DNA of 62,530 nucleotides, from the NCBI GenBank assembly GCA_963169455.1, contig CAUJDW010000112.1, positions 1-62,530 of the forward strand. Reading direction: 5' to 3'. Origin of the DNA: Bacteroidota bacterium (GTDB taxonomy: Bacteria > Bacteroidota > Bacteroidia > Chitinophagales > Saprospiraceae). The position numbers and the translations under genes were made by a program. The notes beneath the pieces are model-generated. The model did not search any database. It was not told the DNA's origin and saw nothing but the letters and a program-made list of their open reading frames with translations. Positions 29,066-37,294 of the stretch are shown piece after piece (positions within the stretch are counted from its first letter, which is position 1; each line of letters starts with the position of its first letter).

Positions 29066-29635
29066 ATGAGCGCCACGCCCGCATTGGAGAAAAGGTTACT
29101 CACCACCGACGACTATCACGCCATGATAGCGGCTGGGATACTGGACGAAGACGATAAGGTGGAATTGTTAAATGGAGAATTGATCTTTATTAGCCCCATT
29201 GGACCAAAACACAGCGGTGTTACCAACCGTATCAGCCATCTTTTAAAACAATTGCTACAGGATTTAGCTATTATTGCTGTCCAGAATCCCATAGCCGTAT
29301 CGCCGCTTTCCGAACCTGAGCCCGATCTGGCCGTCCTTAGGCCCCAGGATGATTTCTACGCCGAATCACACCCCGGCCCGGAGGATGTTTTCCTGCTCAT
29401 CGAAGTGGCCGACGCCACCCTGGAAAAAGACCGCACCGTGAAGGCGGCCCTCTATGCCGGAGCCGGCATCCTGCATTACTGGATCATCAACCTGCCTGAG
29501 CAGCAGCTGGAAGTGTATGCGCAACCCGGCAAAGGGCAGTACAAGCTCCGGCAGATATGCCTTTTGGATGAAAAAGTGGTGATCGAGCCCTTTGGTATTG
29601 AAGTTGGGGTGGAGCAGTTGCTGGGAAGCCGGTAG
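29066..29635 (+). CDS. Uma2-family (DUF820) PD-(D/E)XK endonuclease-like protein
   Basis: A 189-residue cytosolic protein of the Uma2/DUF820 family, which has a restriction-endonuclease-like fold. Family landmarks are the N-terminal LTTDDYHAMIAAGIL and DDKVELLNGELIFISPIG, then EPDLAVLRP (first catalytic Asp), LLIEVADATLEKDRTVKAALYA (Glu and the later Lys) and LHYWIINLPEQQLEVY. The physiological function is unsettled; such genes are abundant in Bacteroidota and Cyanobacteria. It has its own well-formed promoter and ends at a bidirectional terminator (29660-29690). A second, divergent Uma2 gene lies inside the his operon. Confidence 0.85.
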   Translation: MSATPALEKRLLTTDDYHAMIAAGILDEDDKVELLNGELIFISPIGPKHSGVTNRISHLLKQLLQDLAIIAVQNPIAVSPLSEPEPDLAVLRPQDDFYAESHPGPEDVFLLIEVADATLEKDRTVKAALYAGAGILHYWIINLPEQQLEVYAQPGKGQYKLRQICLLDEKVVIEPFGIEVGVEQLLGSR

Positions 29636-29659
29636 CATCGCTCTTGTTATATGCTGCAC

Positions 29660-29690
29660 AAAAAAAAGCCGCAGTGCTGCGGCTTTTTCT
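29660..29690. terminator. Bidirectional intrinsic terminator
   Basis: AAAAAAAGCCGCAG-TG-CTGCGGCTTTTTCT: a GC-rich stem flanked by A and T tracts, between the convergent Uma2 and plug-domain genes, so it can end transcription from both sides. Confidence 0.9.
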
Positions 29691-29706
29691 ATTCTTATTT
29701 CATTCC

Positions 29707-30240
29707 TCATTCCTCGCCTTCCGCTGTTCCATCCCAACCCCTGCGGGTAACGATCCGGATCACGCCATTCCCGGCCTGGCCGCCGTAAATGGCCGCGCCG
29801 GCTATGCTCTTGATGACCTCGATCCGGCTGATGTCGGCCGGCGGGATCGTCCACAGCAGGTCGTTGATGGCTTCATCGTCGTAGTTGTAGAAAGGCATGT
29901 TGTCGATCACCAGCAGCGGGGGCCCCATGGCGCCGCGGACGCGGATCTCATAATAGTTGTAACTGCCGCTGACCCATACGCCGGCCACCCGCCCGATGAT
30001 CATCTCGGCGGGATGGAGGTAGCCGTTGTTAAACTCAGGAGCCATAATGACAGCATCCGGCGCGCCGCCGATCGAAGCTACGGAAGCGGGCATCAAAGTC
30101 TGAATGGGCTGAATGCCTGCCGGCGGCTCGGGGCCGTTTTTACCTCCATCGTTTGCCGGGCAACAGTCGTTTCCGTAAGCCGTTGCTGCGGCAAAAGCCA
30201 GGGCTATTAAGAACGGGAAGAATATTTTTCTGGTTTTCAT
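29707..30240 (-). CDS. Stand-alone TonB-receptor plug-domain protein
   Basis: A 177-residue exported protein (signal peptide MKTRKIFFPFLIALAFAAAT). Residues about 75-170 match the plug domain of SusC/RagA-type TonB-dependent receptors: MIIGRVAGVWVSG, YYEIRVRG, PPLLVIDNMPF, ISRIEVIKSIAGAAIYGGQ and GVIRIVTR. The frame then ends with no beta-barrel, and the following DNA does not encode one, so this is a complete periplasmic plug rather than a broken receptor as far as can be seen. Function is unknown; it might modulate a receptor or TonB. It has no SusD partner. Confidence 0.78.
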   Translation of the reverse strand: MKTRKIFFPFLIALAFAAATAYGNDCCPANDGGKNGPEPPAGIQPIQTLMPASVASIGGAPDAVIMAPEFNNGYLHPAEMIIGRVAGVWVSGSYNYYEIRVRGAMGPPLLVIDNMPFYNYDDEAINDLLWTIPPADISRIEVIKSIAGAAIYGGQAGNGVIRIVTRRGWDGTAEGEE

Positions 30241-30380
30241 GGCTATCTTCTTTATGGTTTAAAAACAATACCCTTTAATTGTACAATCGTTTTTTTGCGT
30301 TTATAGTTTGCTAAAATGTTGATAATTAAGCGCGTCTGGCCGCCATTTGACATTTTGCCAATAATTTTTCACACTGGATA

Positions 30381-30432
30381 AGTCACGGGCTGGCTGAACT
30401 TCGGCAAAACCACGGCGAGCCACCCCGTGACT
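30381..30432. repeat. 52-nt dispersed hairpin, copy 2
   Basis: Arms 30381-30395 (AGTCACGGGCTGGCT) and 30418-30432 (AGCCACCCCGTGACT), one mismatch in 15 bp. It lies 9 bases after the stop of the DsrE-like gene in its transcription direction, a terminator-like position. Confidence 0.8.
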
Positions 30433-30441
30433 GCCCACGGA

Positions 30442-30924
30442 TCAATAATCCAGCGTCACAATCCTTCCCTTCGTAAAGGAGAAGAACTTGTCTTTCTCGG
30501 CGATCTGCACGCCTTCCATCACGTCTTCAGGCTTGTAGCCGCCGGCTTCGAGGCAGCCGGGGCAGGCGTACAGCGGCACGCCTTTTTCCAGCAGTTTCCT
30601 GATCTGGGTTTGGGAAGAAGGAAACTGAGCGTAGGTGAGGTCCGGGGCGTCTTTCAGCACCACTTTCACCGCGTCGATGTCGAAGTACATCAGCACATCC
30701 TGGGTTTCTGACATCATGGCCGCCATCTGCAATGGCATCAGAACCCGGTGCGGGTTGTCGGGCCCGGCAGTGACGTGGATGAGGATGCCGTCCTTCTGGG
30801 CGGACAAGGCTTCTTCAACGATCTGCTGAACCGCGGCTTTATCCAGTTCGGCATCGGGGCCTTCACAGGCCGTCAGGGACATTGCAAGTAACGCCAATGC
30901 CCATAATGCTAATTTGAGTTTCAT
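30442..30924 (-). CDS. DsrE/DsrF-like lipoprotein
   Basis: A 160-residue protein with lipoprotein signal MKLKLALWALALLAMSLTAC. The mature part resembles the DsrE/DsrF-like fold: ILIHVTAGPDNPHRVLMPLQMA, MSETQDVLMYFDIDAVKVVLKD and LLEKGVPLYACPGCLEAGGYK, where a C-x-x-C stands near the place of the DsrE-family conserved Cys. Family members take part in sulfur transfer or are of unknown role. Anchoring in the envelope is unusual for the cytosolic sulfur-relay members, so a direct sulfur-relay role is doubtful. Confidence 0.72.
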   Translation of the reverse strand: MKLKLALWALALLAMSLTACEGPDAELDKAAVQQIVEEALSAQKDGILIHVTAGPDNPHRVLMPLQMAAMMSETQDVLMYFDIDAVKVVLKDAPDLTYAQFPSSQTQIRKLLEKGVPLYACPGCLEAGGYKPEDVMEGVQIAEKDKFFSFTKGRIVTLDY

Positions 30925-31133
30925 AATAAATTGTTTTGATGGAACATTCCCATCAAGCTAACTGCATCCATTTGAGGAAGCAATGATTTTTACTACTAAC
31001 CAGGGGAAAATACGGCATATTTTTTCCATCCCGGCGCAAGCGGGCACGCCAGGGCCGAGGCCTCAACCGGGCTGCTTCCGGAAGGTTATTGCTGGGGTGA
31101 TCTTGTTTTTTCCAGTTTACCGCTGCGCCCGGA

Positions 31134-32102
31134 TTATTCCGTCTTTACAACCTTATGCAGGACGCTTCTTTTTTCGCCATACCCCAGCCGCACGAAATAC
31201 AATCCGGCCGGAAGGCCCGACAAGTCGACAGCGTTATCCGCTGCCTTCGGCCTGCCCATCAGTTGCCCCTGGCTGTTATGGACGGTAATCCACCGGGGCG
31301 GCTCCGGGCCACTGAGCCTTAGCAGCCCCGTGGTGGGGTTGGGAAAGGCCTTGCACCCGGGGGCGGAAGAAGGCTCCGGCGCCGCGGTCGTCACATCGGT
31401 GGTAGTGAGGTTATCCATGCAGAAATAGGCCGGGGTGTTCATCCCGAAGACACCAATATCGGAAGAAGAAAGCCTGAACCACAGGCTGTCGGCATTGCCG
31501 AGCGTCCTTAAGTCAACATAGGCCCAGCCGTCGATGATGTAGTCCTGCGAATTGTCGGTGAAGCGATAGTCCGCCAGGTAAAAATCCACGCTGTCCGGCC
31601 CCGGTTCCCCATTCAGGAATTTTTTGATGGTAAGCCGAAAAAAATCGGGGTCGCCACCGGTTTCGCCGCCGAATTTTTTGGAGAAGGGGTCTCCGTTGAG
31701 CATGCTGAAGTAGGCGTAGGTGCTGTTGGTGAGGTAAAGGCCCTCCACCAGGCCGCCGGCGGCAGGCCCCTGCAGGTTTATGGTGCAGCCGCTGAAACAA
31801 TAGGCTACCGCATAGGTGAGAGAACCGGCAGCACCCCCGCCGGGGGTGGCGCTGTACTGGTTTAAAAAGCCGGGCGTCTGGGTATCCGTCGTGGCGGATA
31901 TGGCCCAGGGTTCCCAGGATTCGAAATCCGGGTCGTAGTCATTGGGCAGAAAGGCGTTGCCGCTGGAAAAGCCGCCGCTGCCGTCGCTGCCGTTTAGGAA
32001 AGCACCGGCCGGCAGCCCGAAATTTTCGAAGCCGGCGGTGGTTTGAGCAGCCAGGCTCAGGCTCGCCATCAGGAGGAAAGAGAAAGAAATGGCCTTTTCC
32101 AT
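31134..32102 (-). CDS. DUF4465 protein with T9SS sorting domain, in a cobalamin-riboswitch operon (BtuH-like candidate)
   Basis: A 322-residue exported protein (MEKAISFSFLLMASLSLAAQ). The mature domain has the DUF4465 pattern: FENFGLPAGAFLNGSDGSGGF, FLPNDYDPDFESWEPWAIS, LTNSTYAYFSMLNGDPFSKKF, FRLTIKKFLNG, DSVDFYLADYRF and YIIDGWAYVDLRTLGNADSL. To my knowledge Bacteroides BtuH surface proteins, which bind vitamin B12, belong to this family; the link rests on memory. The gene starts 26 nt after the BtuB-like receptor, behind the cobalamin riboswitch, which supports B12 capture at the cell surface. The C-terminal ~75 residues (CKAFPNPTTGLLRL ... LPAGLYFVRLGYG) are a T9SS type-A sorting domain, replacing the lipid anchor of the Bacteroides proteins. 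Confidence 0.78.
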   Translation of the reverse strand: MEKAISFSFLLMASLSLAAQTTAGFENFGLPAGAFLNGSDGSGGFSSGNAFLPNDYDPDFESWEPWAISATTDTQTPGFLNQYSATPGGGAAGSLTYAVAYCFSGCTINLQGPAAGGLVEGLYLTNSTYAYFSMLNGDPFSKKFGGETGGDPDFFRLTIKKFLNGEPGPDSVDFYLADYRFTDNSQDYIIDGWAYVDLRTLGNADSLWFRLSSSDIGVFGMNTPAYFCMDNLTTTDVTTAAPEPSSAPGCKAFPNPTTGLLRLSGPEPPRWITVHNSQGQLMGRPKAADNAVDLSGLPAGLYFVRLGYGEKRSVLHKVVKTE

Positions 32103-32128
32103 CGCGTTGGGTTTTTGAATGATTGATG

Positions 32129-34036
32129 TTATTCTTTGTTGCGAACGTCAAGCTGTATTCCCGCCTGAAAGTGCCGCCCCGGCATCGGGCGGCGCTCGAC
32201 GGCCCGATAGTTGGCATCCCACAGGTTGTTCAGGTTCAGAAAGGCCTGCCCGCCCCATTGGGGAAATCGGAAGGAACGGGACAGGGAGAGAAAGCCCAGC
32301 TGATAGCCGGCCAGGATTTCAGTATTCAGCGTGTTTACCGGGCCGGTGTACTGATGGCGGTACTCCGCCTGCAGGCTTTTCCAGTGAAAGCTGATTTTGC
32401 CGAAAGCCTGGTGCTCCGGCACATAGGCGAGCTGCTCTCCGGCCGGCATGCGGGGGCTATCGACGGTGACTTCGTTGGTGGACAGGACGAAGTCGTACCC
32501 GCCGGCCAGCTTCAGCCTCCATTTTGCTGCCGCCAGCGTCCACTCCAGGCGTTGTTCCAGCCCCCGGCTCCACACTTTGGTGATGTTGTTGGCCGACCAG
32601 AAGGATTGCCCGTCGCGAATGGACCATAGTATCCAGTTGCTGATGCGGCGGCTGAAGCCGGTGAGGGAGTATGACCAGGCATGGCGCCCCGGCGCTCCGT
32701 GGGCGCGCAGGCTGGCCTCCTGGCTCCATCCGCTTTCGGGCAGCAAGCCGGGATTGCCGCCCGGTTGCCAGTACAGGTCGTTGAAAGTAGGCAGGCGGTA
32801 GTTGCGGCTGAGCCTGGCGCCGGCCGACAGCCAGGGGGTGAGTTCGCCTTCCAGGCCAAGGACGGGGGCCAGCGGCGTCCATTGCCCGTCGACGAGTTCC
32901 AGCCGCAGGCTGGCCTGCGCTTGCCAGGAGCCGATGTCCTGCCTGAAGCTGGCAAACGGAGCCGTGCGGTTCTGCTGCGGAGGAGATTCGTAGGCATCCG
33001 CTTCGGCCTGCATCCAGCTGTGGCTCAGGCCAAAGAGCAAGCTTTGACGGGTGCTGAGCGCCCATTCGCCTTCCGCTTCGGCCACTGCAGTCCAGAAGCG
33101 GCTCAGCGACCGCAGCCGGATCTGCTCGTCGCGGTAATCGAGTTGTTCGCGAAACAGGCCCGCCCGCGCCTGCCAGACGATAGTTTTCCGAACGGATTTC
33201 CAATGCAGGGCGGTGCGCAGAAAGCGGTCTGCCTGGGAAGCTTCACTGATATTCTGAACTGTAGTGGGAGGAATTTCCCGATCGGATTGCTGGGCCCAGG
33301 CGAAGAGCGCCAGTTGCTGGCCGGGGGCGGGCCGCCAGTAGAGTTCCTGCAGGAGGCCGGTTTGAAGCAAGCCTGCATTGGTTTGCCGTTTAACCGGCTG
33401 TCCGGCTGCAGTGCGGTAGGGGAAATCGTTGTCGGCCTGCCGGTGGAAAAAGCGGGCGCCCGCCCGCCAGGCGCCGCGCCCGTAGCGGGCTTTGGCCTGC
33501 TGATCCCAAAGGCCGAAGCTGCCTATTGTAGAACGAAAGCTCAGGCTGGCGGGCTGCCCGAAATCAGGCTGGTTGTTCAGCCCGGCCACTGCCCCGATGG
33601 CCCCGCTGCCCCAGGCGGCGGTGTTGCCCCCGTACTGCAGCTCCACCTGGTCGGTGAAGGCCAGCGGCAGCAGAGAGAAGTCGAGCAGGCCCAGCATGGG
33701 GCTCTGCAGGGGCAGGCCGTTCCACAAAATACAGGTATGCCCGGCGCTGCCGCCCCGGGCCGAGCTGGTAGCCAGGCTGCCCAAGCCGTAGCTTTTGATA
33801 AAAAGGCCGCTTTGCTGGCCGAGGAGTTCCCCAAGGTGGCTGCTGCCGAATGGCTCCAGCTCCGCGGCATTCCAGGCCTCCTCCCTGCCGCCGGCGATCC
33901 GGGCGCGCAGGGGTTTGCCCAGCACTTCGGCAACAGGCAACAGGATGGCGGAATCGGCAGCAGGCGCGCCGGGCTGCGCAAAGCAAACCCAGGGAAGGTT
34001 CCACAAGCATAAAAAAAGCGCAATCCGTGACGGCAT
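32129..34036 (-). CDS. btuB: BtuB-like TonB-dependent outer-membrane receptor (vitamin B12 uptake)
   Basis: A 635-residue receptor with signal peptide MPSRIALFLCLWNLPWVCFA. The plug domain (about 30-150) contains LGELLGQQSGLFIKSYGLGS, SSARGGSAGHTCILWNGLPLQSP and DQVELQYGGNTAAWGSGAIG. The barrel strands run to the C terminus, ending with GRHFQAGIQLDVRNKE. Specificity for cobalamin is inferred mainly from the cobalamin riboswitch upstream (34211-34382) and from the plug similarity to BtuB-type, non-SusC receptors; there is no carboxypeptidase-like N-terminal extension. The DUF4465 gene follows after 26 nt, probably in the same transcript. No btuFCD genes are in the window. Confidence 0.82.
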   Translation of the reverse strand: MPSRIALFLCLWNLPWVCFAQPGAPAADSAILLPVAEVLGKPLRARIAGGREEAWNAAELEPFGSSHLGELLGQQSGLFIKSYGLGSLATSSARGGSAGHTCILWNGLPLQSPMLGLLDFSLLPLAFTDQVELQYGGNTAAWGSGAIGAVAGLNNQPDFGQPASLSFRSTIGSFGLWDQQAKARYGRGAWRAGARFFHRQADNDFPYRTAAGQPVKRQTNAGLLQTGLLQELYWRPAPGQQLALFAWAQQSDREIPPTTVQNISEASQADRFLRTALHWKSVRKTIVWQARAGLFREQLDYRDEQIRLRSLSRFWTAVAEAEGEWALSTRQSLLFGLSHSWMQAEADAYESPPQQNRTAPFASFRQDIGSWQAQASLRLELVDGQWTPLAPVLGLEGELTPWLSAGARLSRNYRLPTFNDLYWQPGGNPGLLPESGWSQEASLRAHGAPGRHAWSYSLTGFSRRISNWILWSIRDGQSFWSANNITKVWSRGLEQRLEWTLAAAKWRLKLAGGYDFVLSTNEVTVDSPRMPAGEQLAYVPEHQAFGKISFHWKSLQAEYRHQYTGPVNTLNTEILAGYQLGFLSLSRSFRFPQWGGQAFLNLNNLWDANYRAVERRPMPGRHFQAGIQLDVRNKE

Positions 34037-34210
34037 CCTGCCTGAAAGTTAGGGTGACAGGCCAATCCGCAGGCAGGGCAGGAAGAAACGAAACTATGCA
34101 GGAATGCATACCGGAAGGCAGCCGGGCAGGCGCGGGGGCCCGCCGTAACGTTTCATTCCCGGCCTTTCCTCCGAAAGCCCGAATGAATCAAGGCGCGCGC
34201 GTGGAGGCGC

Positions 34211-34382
34211 GCATATCGGCAGGTCTTCTGGCTCGCTTCGCTTTCGGCGCCTTCCCGTCTCTTTGGACAGTGGCTTCATGGCCGAAAGCCTTTGCTGAAG
34301 CTTACAGCAGCGGGGACTGCTCCGGACTTTCACCGGATTCCCTTTTAAGGCGCATCGCAGGGATGCGCCACCGACAAGGCCA
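34211..34382 (-). ncRNA. Cobalamin riboswitch
   Basis: Read on the minus strand, the element carries the characteristic cobalamin aptamer blocks in order: AAAAGGGAATCCGGTGAAAG (34347-34328), the B12 core AGCAGTCCCCGCTGCTGTAA (about 34322-34303), GAAGCCACTGTCC near 34276-34264, GACGGGAAGGC, and the closing AGCCAGAAGACCTGCCGATA. It lies 175 nt upstream of the BtuB-like gene. Cobalamin binding is expected to lower expression of the receptor and DUF4465 genes; the expression platform was not resolved by eye. Confidence 0.95.
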
Positions 34383-34409
34383 AATGTAGGAATATTCCGA
34401 TGAAAACAA
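34381..34409 (-). promoter_or_regulatory. Promoter of the riboswitch-btuB transcript
   Basis: Minus strand: TTG (34409-34407), 18-nt spacer, TACATTTG (34388-34381), exactly matching TAnnTTTG and ending where the riboswitch begins. The spacing is slightly short. Confidence 0.6.
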
Positions 34410-34557
34410 AACCTAACCCCCGATTTCCATGGAGGAGGCGGAAGGGATGAAAAGGTTGGGGTTGGAAGGTGCATAGCGCTCCCTTTTACATGAAAACCCT
34501 TTCATGCTTTTCGTGTTTATTCTCTTAACTTAGCACCTTCATACCAAGCGCCCCGCT

Positions 34558-35559
34558 ATGGCAGAGAAAAAACTCTACGACAACCACGGCCGCCGGATCA
34601 GCTATGTGCGGCTGGCAGTAACCGACCGATGCAACCTCCGCTGCTTTTACTGCATGCCGGAGGAAGGCATCAGGTATGTGCCGAAAGAGGAGTTGCTCAC
34701 ATACGAAGAAATGCTGCGGCTGATGGGCCTGCTGGCCGGAATGGGCATCGACAAGGTGCGCATCACAGGGGGAGAACCCTTTGTACGCCGGGATATGATG
34801 GACTTCCTGCGCGAACTCAGCAAAGTTGACGGCCTGAAGAAGATCAACATCACGACCAACGGAACCCTTACCGCCCCTCTGGCGCCGGAACTCAAAAGGC
34901 TGGGGATCAGCAGCGTCAACCTCAGCCTGGATTCTCTTGACCCGCAGCGCTTTTTCCAGATTACCCGCCGCGATGTGTTTGCCCAGGTGTGGGATACTTT
35001 CGAGGCGCTTCTGGCGCACGGCATCAGCACCAAGATCAACGCCGTGGTGATGGACGGCAAAAACACCGACGACATCATCCCGATGGTGGAGCTGGCGCGC
35101 CGTTATCCCGTCAGCATCCGTTTTATCGAGGAAATGCCTTTCAACGGGGAGGGCAGCAACTATCCGGTGCTGGAATGGAACCACCGCAGAATACTGGCCC
35201 ACCTGAAGGGTCAATATCCCGATATCGAAAAAATTCCCGACCCGCCCTTTTCCACATCCTACAACTATCGGATCCCGGGTTTTCAAGGCACGGTGGGAAT
35301 TATCGCCGCCTATAGCCGCACCTTTTGCGGTACGTGCAACCGCATCCGCATTACGCCGAAGGGCGTACTGAAAACCTGCCTGTACGACGACGGCGTGTTC
35401 AACATCCGGGACCTCATGCGCGCAGGAGCTACCGACGAACAGCTCTGCGACACCTTCCTGCAGGCGCTGGGCAACCGCGCCAAAGATGGCTGGGAGGCCG
35501 AAAACAGGCGCAATTTCGGGCTGCCCGCCTCCGAATCCATGGCGACTATCGGGGGGTGA
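34558..35559 (+). CDS. moaA: GTP 3',8-cyclase MoaA
   Basis: A 333-residue radical SAM enzyme for the first step of molybdenum cofactor synthesis (GTP to 3',8-cyclo-7,8-dihydro-GTP). The N-terminal cluster motif is CNLRCFYCMP (C-x3-C-x2-C), with the SAM-binding ITGGEPF. The second [4Fe-4S] cluster is held by FCGTCNRIRITPKGVLKTCLY (C-x2-C-x13-C), and the C terminus is the conserved Gly-Gly (MATIGG). moaC follows after 46 nt and the rest of the Moco/molybdate genes continue on the same strand. A TAACTTAG box at 34526-34533 is one base off the -7 consensus. Confidence 0.96.
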   Translation: MAEKKLYDNHGRRISYVRLAVTDRCNLRCFYCMPEEGIRYVPKEELLTYEEMLRLMGLLAGMGIDKVRITGGEPFVRRDMMDFLRELSKVDGLKKINITTNGTLTAPLAPELKRLGISSVNLSLDSLDPQRFFQITRRDVFAQVWDTFEALLAHGISTKINAVVMDGKNTDDIIPMVELARRYPVSIRFIEEMPFNGEGSNYPVLEWNHRRILAHLKGQYPDIEKIPDPPFSTSYNYRIPGFQGTVGIIAAYSRTFCGTCNRIRITPKGVLKTCLYDDGVFNIRDLMRAGATDEQLCDTFLQALGNRAKDGWEAENRRNFGLPASESMATIGG

Positions 35560-35605
35560 GGGAGCATAGGAGTAGCCAGGCACACCAGACAAAAAAAGCC
35601 GAACC

Positions 35606-36088
35606 ATGAAAAAAACCTTCACTCATCTCGATAAAGCCGGCAACCCATCCATGGTGGATGTGGGGGAAAAGGCGGTGACGCGGCGGCTGGCCCGCGCCCG
35701 CAGCGTCGTCGTATTGGGCGATGAGATCATGGAGCATCTGGAGGGCGACGATATCCATACCAAGAAGGGGCCGGTATTTCAAACGGCCATCATTGCCGGT
35801 GTCATGGCGGCGAAGAAAACCGGGGAACTGATTCCCCTTTGCCATCCGCTCGGCCTGGACAACTGCCAGGTTCAGATACACGTCAACGACAAAAAGGAGG
35901 TGGTCATTGACTGCACGGCCAGCCTCAGCGGGAAAACGGGGGTCGAGATGGAGGCCCTCACCGGGGCAACCATTGCCGCCCTGACGGTGTATGATATGTG
36001 TAAAGCCTTCTCGCATGATATCGTCATCAGGGAGACGAAGCTGATGGAGAAGCGTGGGGGGAAGAGGGATTTTGTCAGGGAGGAATAA
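35606..36088 (+). CDS. moaC: Cyclic pyranopterin monophosphate synthase MoaC
   Basis: A 160-residue protein, standard for the family, converting the MoaA product to cyclic pyranopterin monophosphate. Conserved stretches are HLDKAGNPSMVDVGEKAVTRR, KKGPVFQTAIIAGVMAAKKT, LIPLCHPLGLDN, KTGVEMEALTGATIAALTVYDMCKAF (cited in two parts: KTGVEMEALTGA and ALTVYDMCKAF) and DIVIRETKLMEKRGGK. It lies between moaA and the mobA-like fusion gene. Confidence 0.96.
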   Translation: MKKTFTHLDKAGNPSMVDVGEKAVTRRLARARSVVVLGDEIMEHLEGDDIHTKKGPVFQTAIIAGVMAAKKTGELIPLCHPLGLDNCQVQIHVNDKKEVVIDCTASLSGKTGVEMEALTGATIAALTVYDMCKAFSHDIVIRETKLMEKRGGKRDFVREE

Positions 36089-36119
36089 CTGCGGCCTTGT
36101 ATTTAAAACGAATAGCCTT

Positions 36120-37292
36120 ATGTCATCAGAGGATAAAAAGCATGAGAAGCATGCCAAACTGGCCCTTCCGGCATACGGCCGGTTCCACCGCAACGAGTGG
36201 GCCATACTGGGAGCGCCCTGCGGGGATATCAGGCAACTTGCCTTTGGCGTCATCGGCCGGCTAAGCAGCCGGTACCGGCTGGCTTATGCGGATGCGGACC
36301 ACGCCGCCGCCGATGCGGATGCAGCTGCAGGGCAAAGCCCCGGCAGCGCCATGGGGCATGGGGCCAAGATGGAATACACGGACAAGATCAATTACCACCG
36401 CTTCGATATAAAGGCCAGGCTGGATGTTTACCAATACCGGCAGTACTTCAACGAGCAGGATGCCGTACTGGTGAACGGCAATCACTTCGGGGCCGGGCGG
36501 CAGATCGTCATTGTGGACGCAAGGAAGGAAGAATCGCTTAAGCGCAAGATGGATCGCCTCGGCGATGTCCGGCTCATCCTGTTGTCGGAAGGCGCCAGGG
36601 AGGTATTCCCCTGGCTGAGAGACAGCCTGGAAAATTTTGCCGACATCCCCCAGATGAAAATCCAGGATGTTGCCGGTATCTCCATACTGCTGGAGAAAGA
36701 GCTGGAAGCGGCCCGCCCGCCCCTTTACGGCCTGGTGCTGGCCGGCGGCCAAAGCCAGCGCATGGGCATCGATAAGGGCCTGATCGAATACTATGGCATG
36801 CCGCAGCGGGATTACATAGCCAGGCTGCTGGCCCCGCTGTGCGAAAAAACTTTTATCTCCTGCCGTCCCGACCAGGCGGAAGAAGTGGCGAACCCTTTGC
36901 CGGACACCTTTCCTGGGCTGGGCCCCTTTGGCGCCATCGCCTCCGCTTTCCGGCGCCATCCCGACGCTGCCTGGCTGGTCGCCGCCTGCGACCTGCCGCT
37001 GCTGGACAAGGAAACCATTGCGCAACTGATCGGTTACCGCAACCCGTCCAAAGTTGCCACTGCCTTCAACAGCCCAGTGAATGAATTCCCCGAACCGCTC
37101 ATTGCCATCTGGGAGCCGAGGAGTTATCCCATCCTGTTGCAGTTTCTGGCGCAAGGGTATTCCTGCCCGCGCAAGGTGCTCATCAACTCCAATGTAGAGC
37201 TGCTGAATGCCGGGAAGCCCGATGCATTGCGCAACGTCAACAGCCCGGAAGAGATGGAAGAGGCCATAGCCCTGATCAAAGCGCTTCCCTGA
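36120..37292 (+). CDS. mobA: MobA-type molybdenum cofactor guanylyltransferase with degenerate MobB-like N-terminal domain
   Basis: A 390-residue fusion. Residues about 205-390 are a MobA-type nucleotidyltransferase: YGLVLAGGQSQRMGIDKGLIEY binds GTP, PGLGPFGAIASAF and WLVAACDLPLLDKETI follow. The N-terminal ~190 residues resemble MobB (WAILGAPCGDIRQLAFGVIG in the P-loop position, LAYADADHA after it), but the Walker A Lys is absent, so it may not bind GTP normally. The chosen ATG at 36120 is 31 nt after moaC; an upstream frame to 36054 overlaps moaC and is not used. It transfers GMP to molybdopterin to give the guanine dinucleotide form. modB starts 2 nt after the stop. Confidence 0.85.
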   Translation: MSSEDKKHEKHAKLALPAYGRFHRNEWAILGAPCGDIRQLAFGVIGRLSSRYRLAYADADHAAADADAAAGQSPGSAMGHGAKMEYTDKINYHRFDIKARLDVYQYRQYFNEQDAVLVNGNHFGAGRQIVIVDARKEESLKRKMDRLGDVRLILLSEGAREVFPWLRDSLENFADIPQMKIQDVAGISILLEKELEAARPPLYGLVLAGGQSQRMGIDKGLIEYYGMPQRDYIARLLAPLCEKTFISCRPDQAEEVANPLPDTFPGLGPFGAIASAFRRHPDAAWLVAACDLPLLDKETIAQLIGYRNPSKVATAFNSPVNEFPEPLIAIWEPRSYPILLQFLAQGYSCPRKVLINSNVELLNAGKPDALRNVNSPEEMEEAIALIKALP

Positions 37293-37294
37293 CC

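Noticed and set aside
34525-35622. 365-aa minus-strand open frame over moaA
   Set aside because: Antisense shadow of moaA; no domain is recognisable.
36054-36119. Upstream extension of the mobA-like gene
   Set aside because: It overlaps moaC and its residues do not fit the family; the ATG at 36120 is better.
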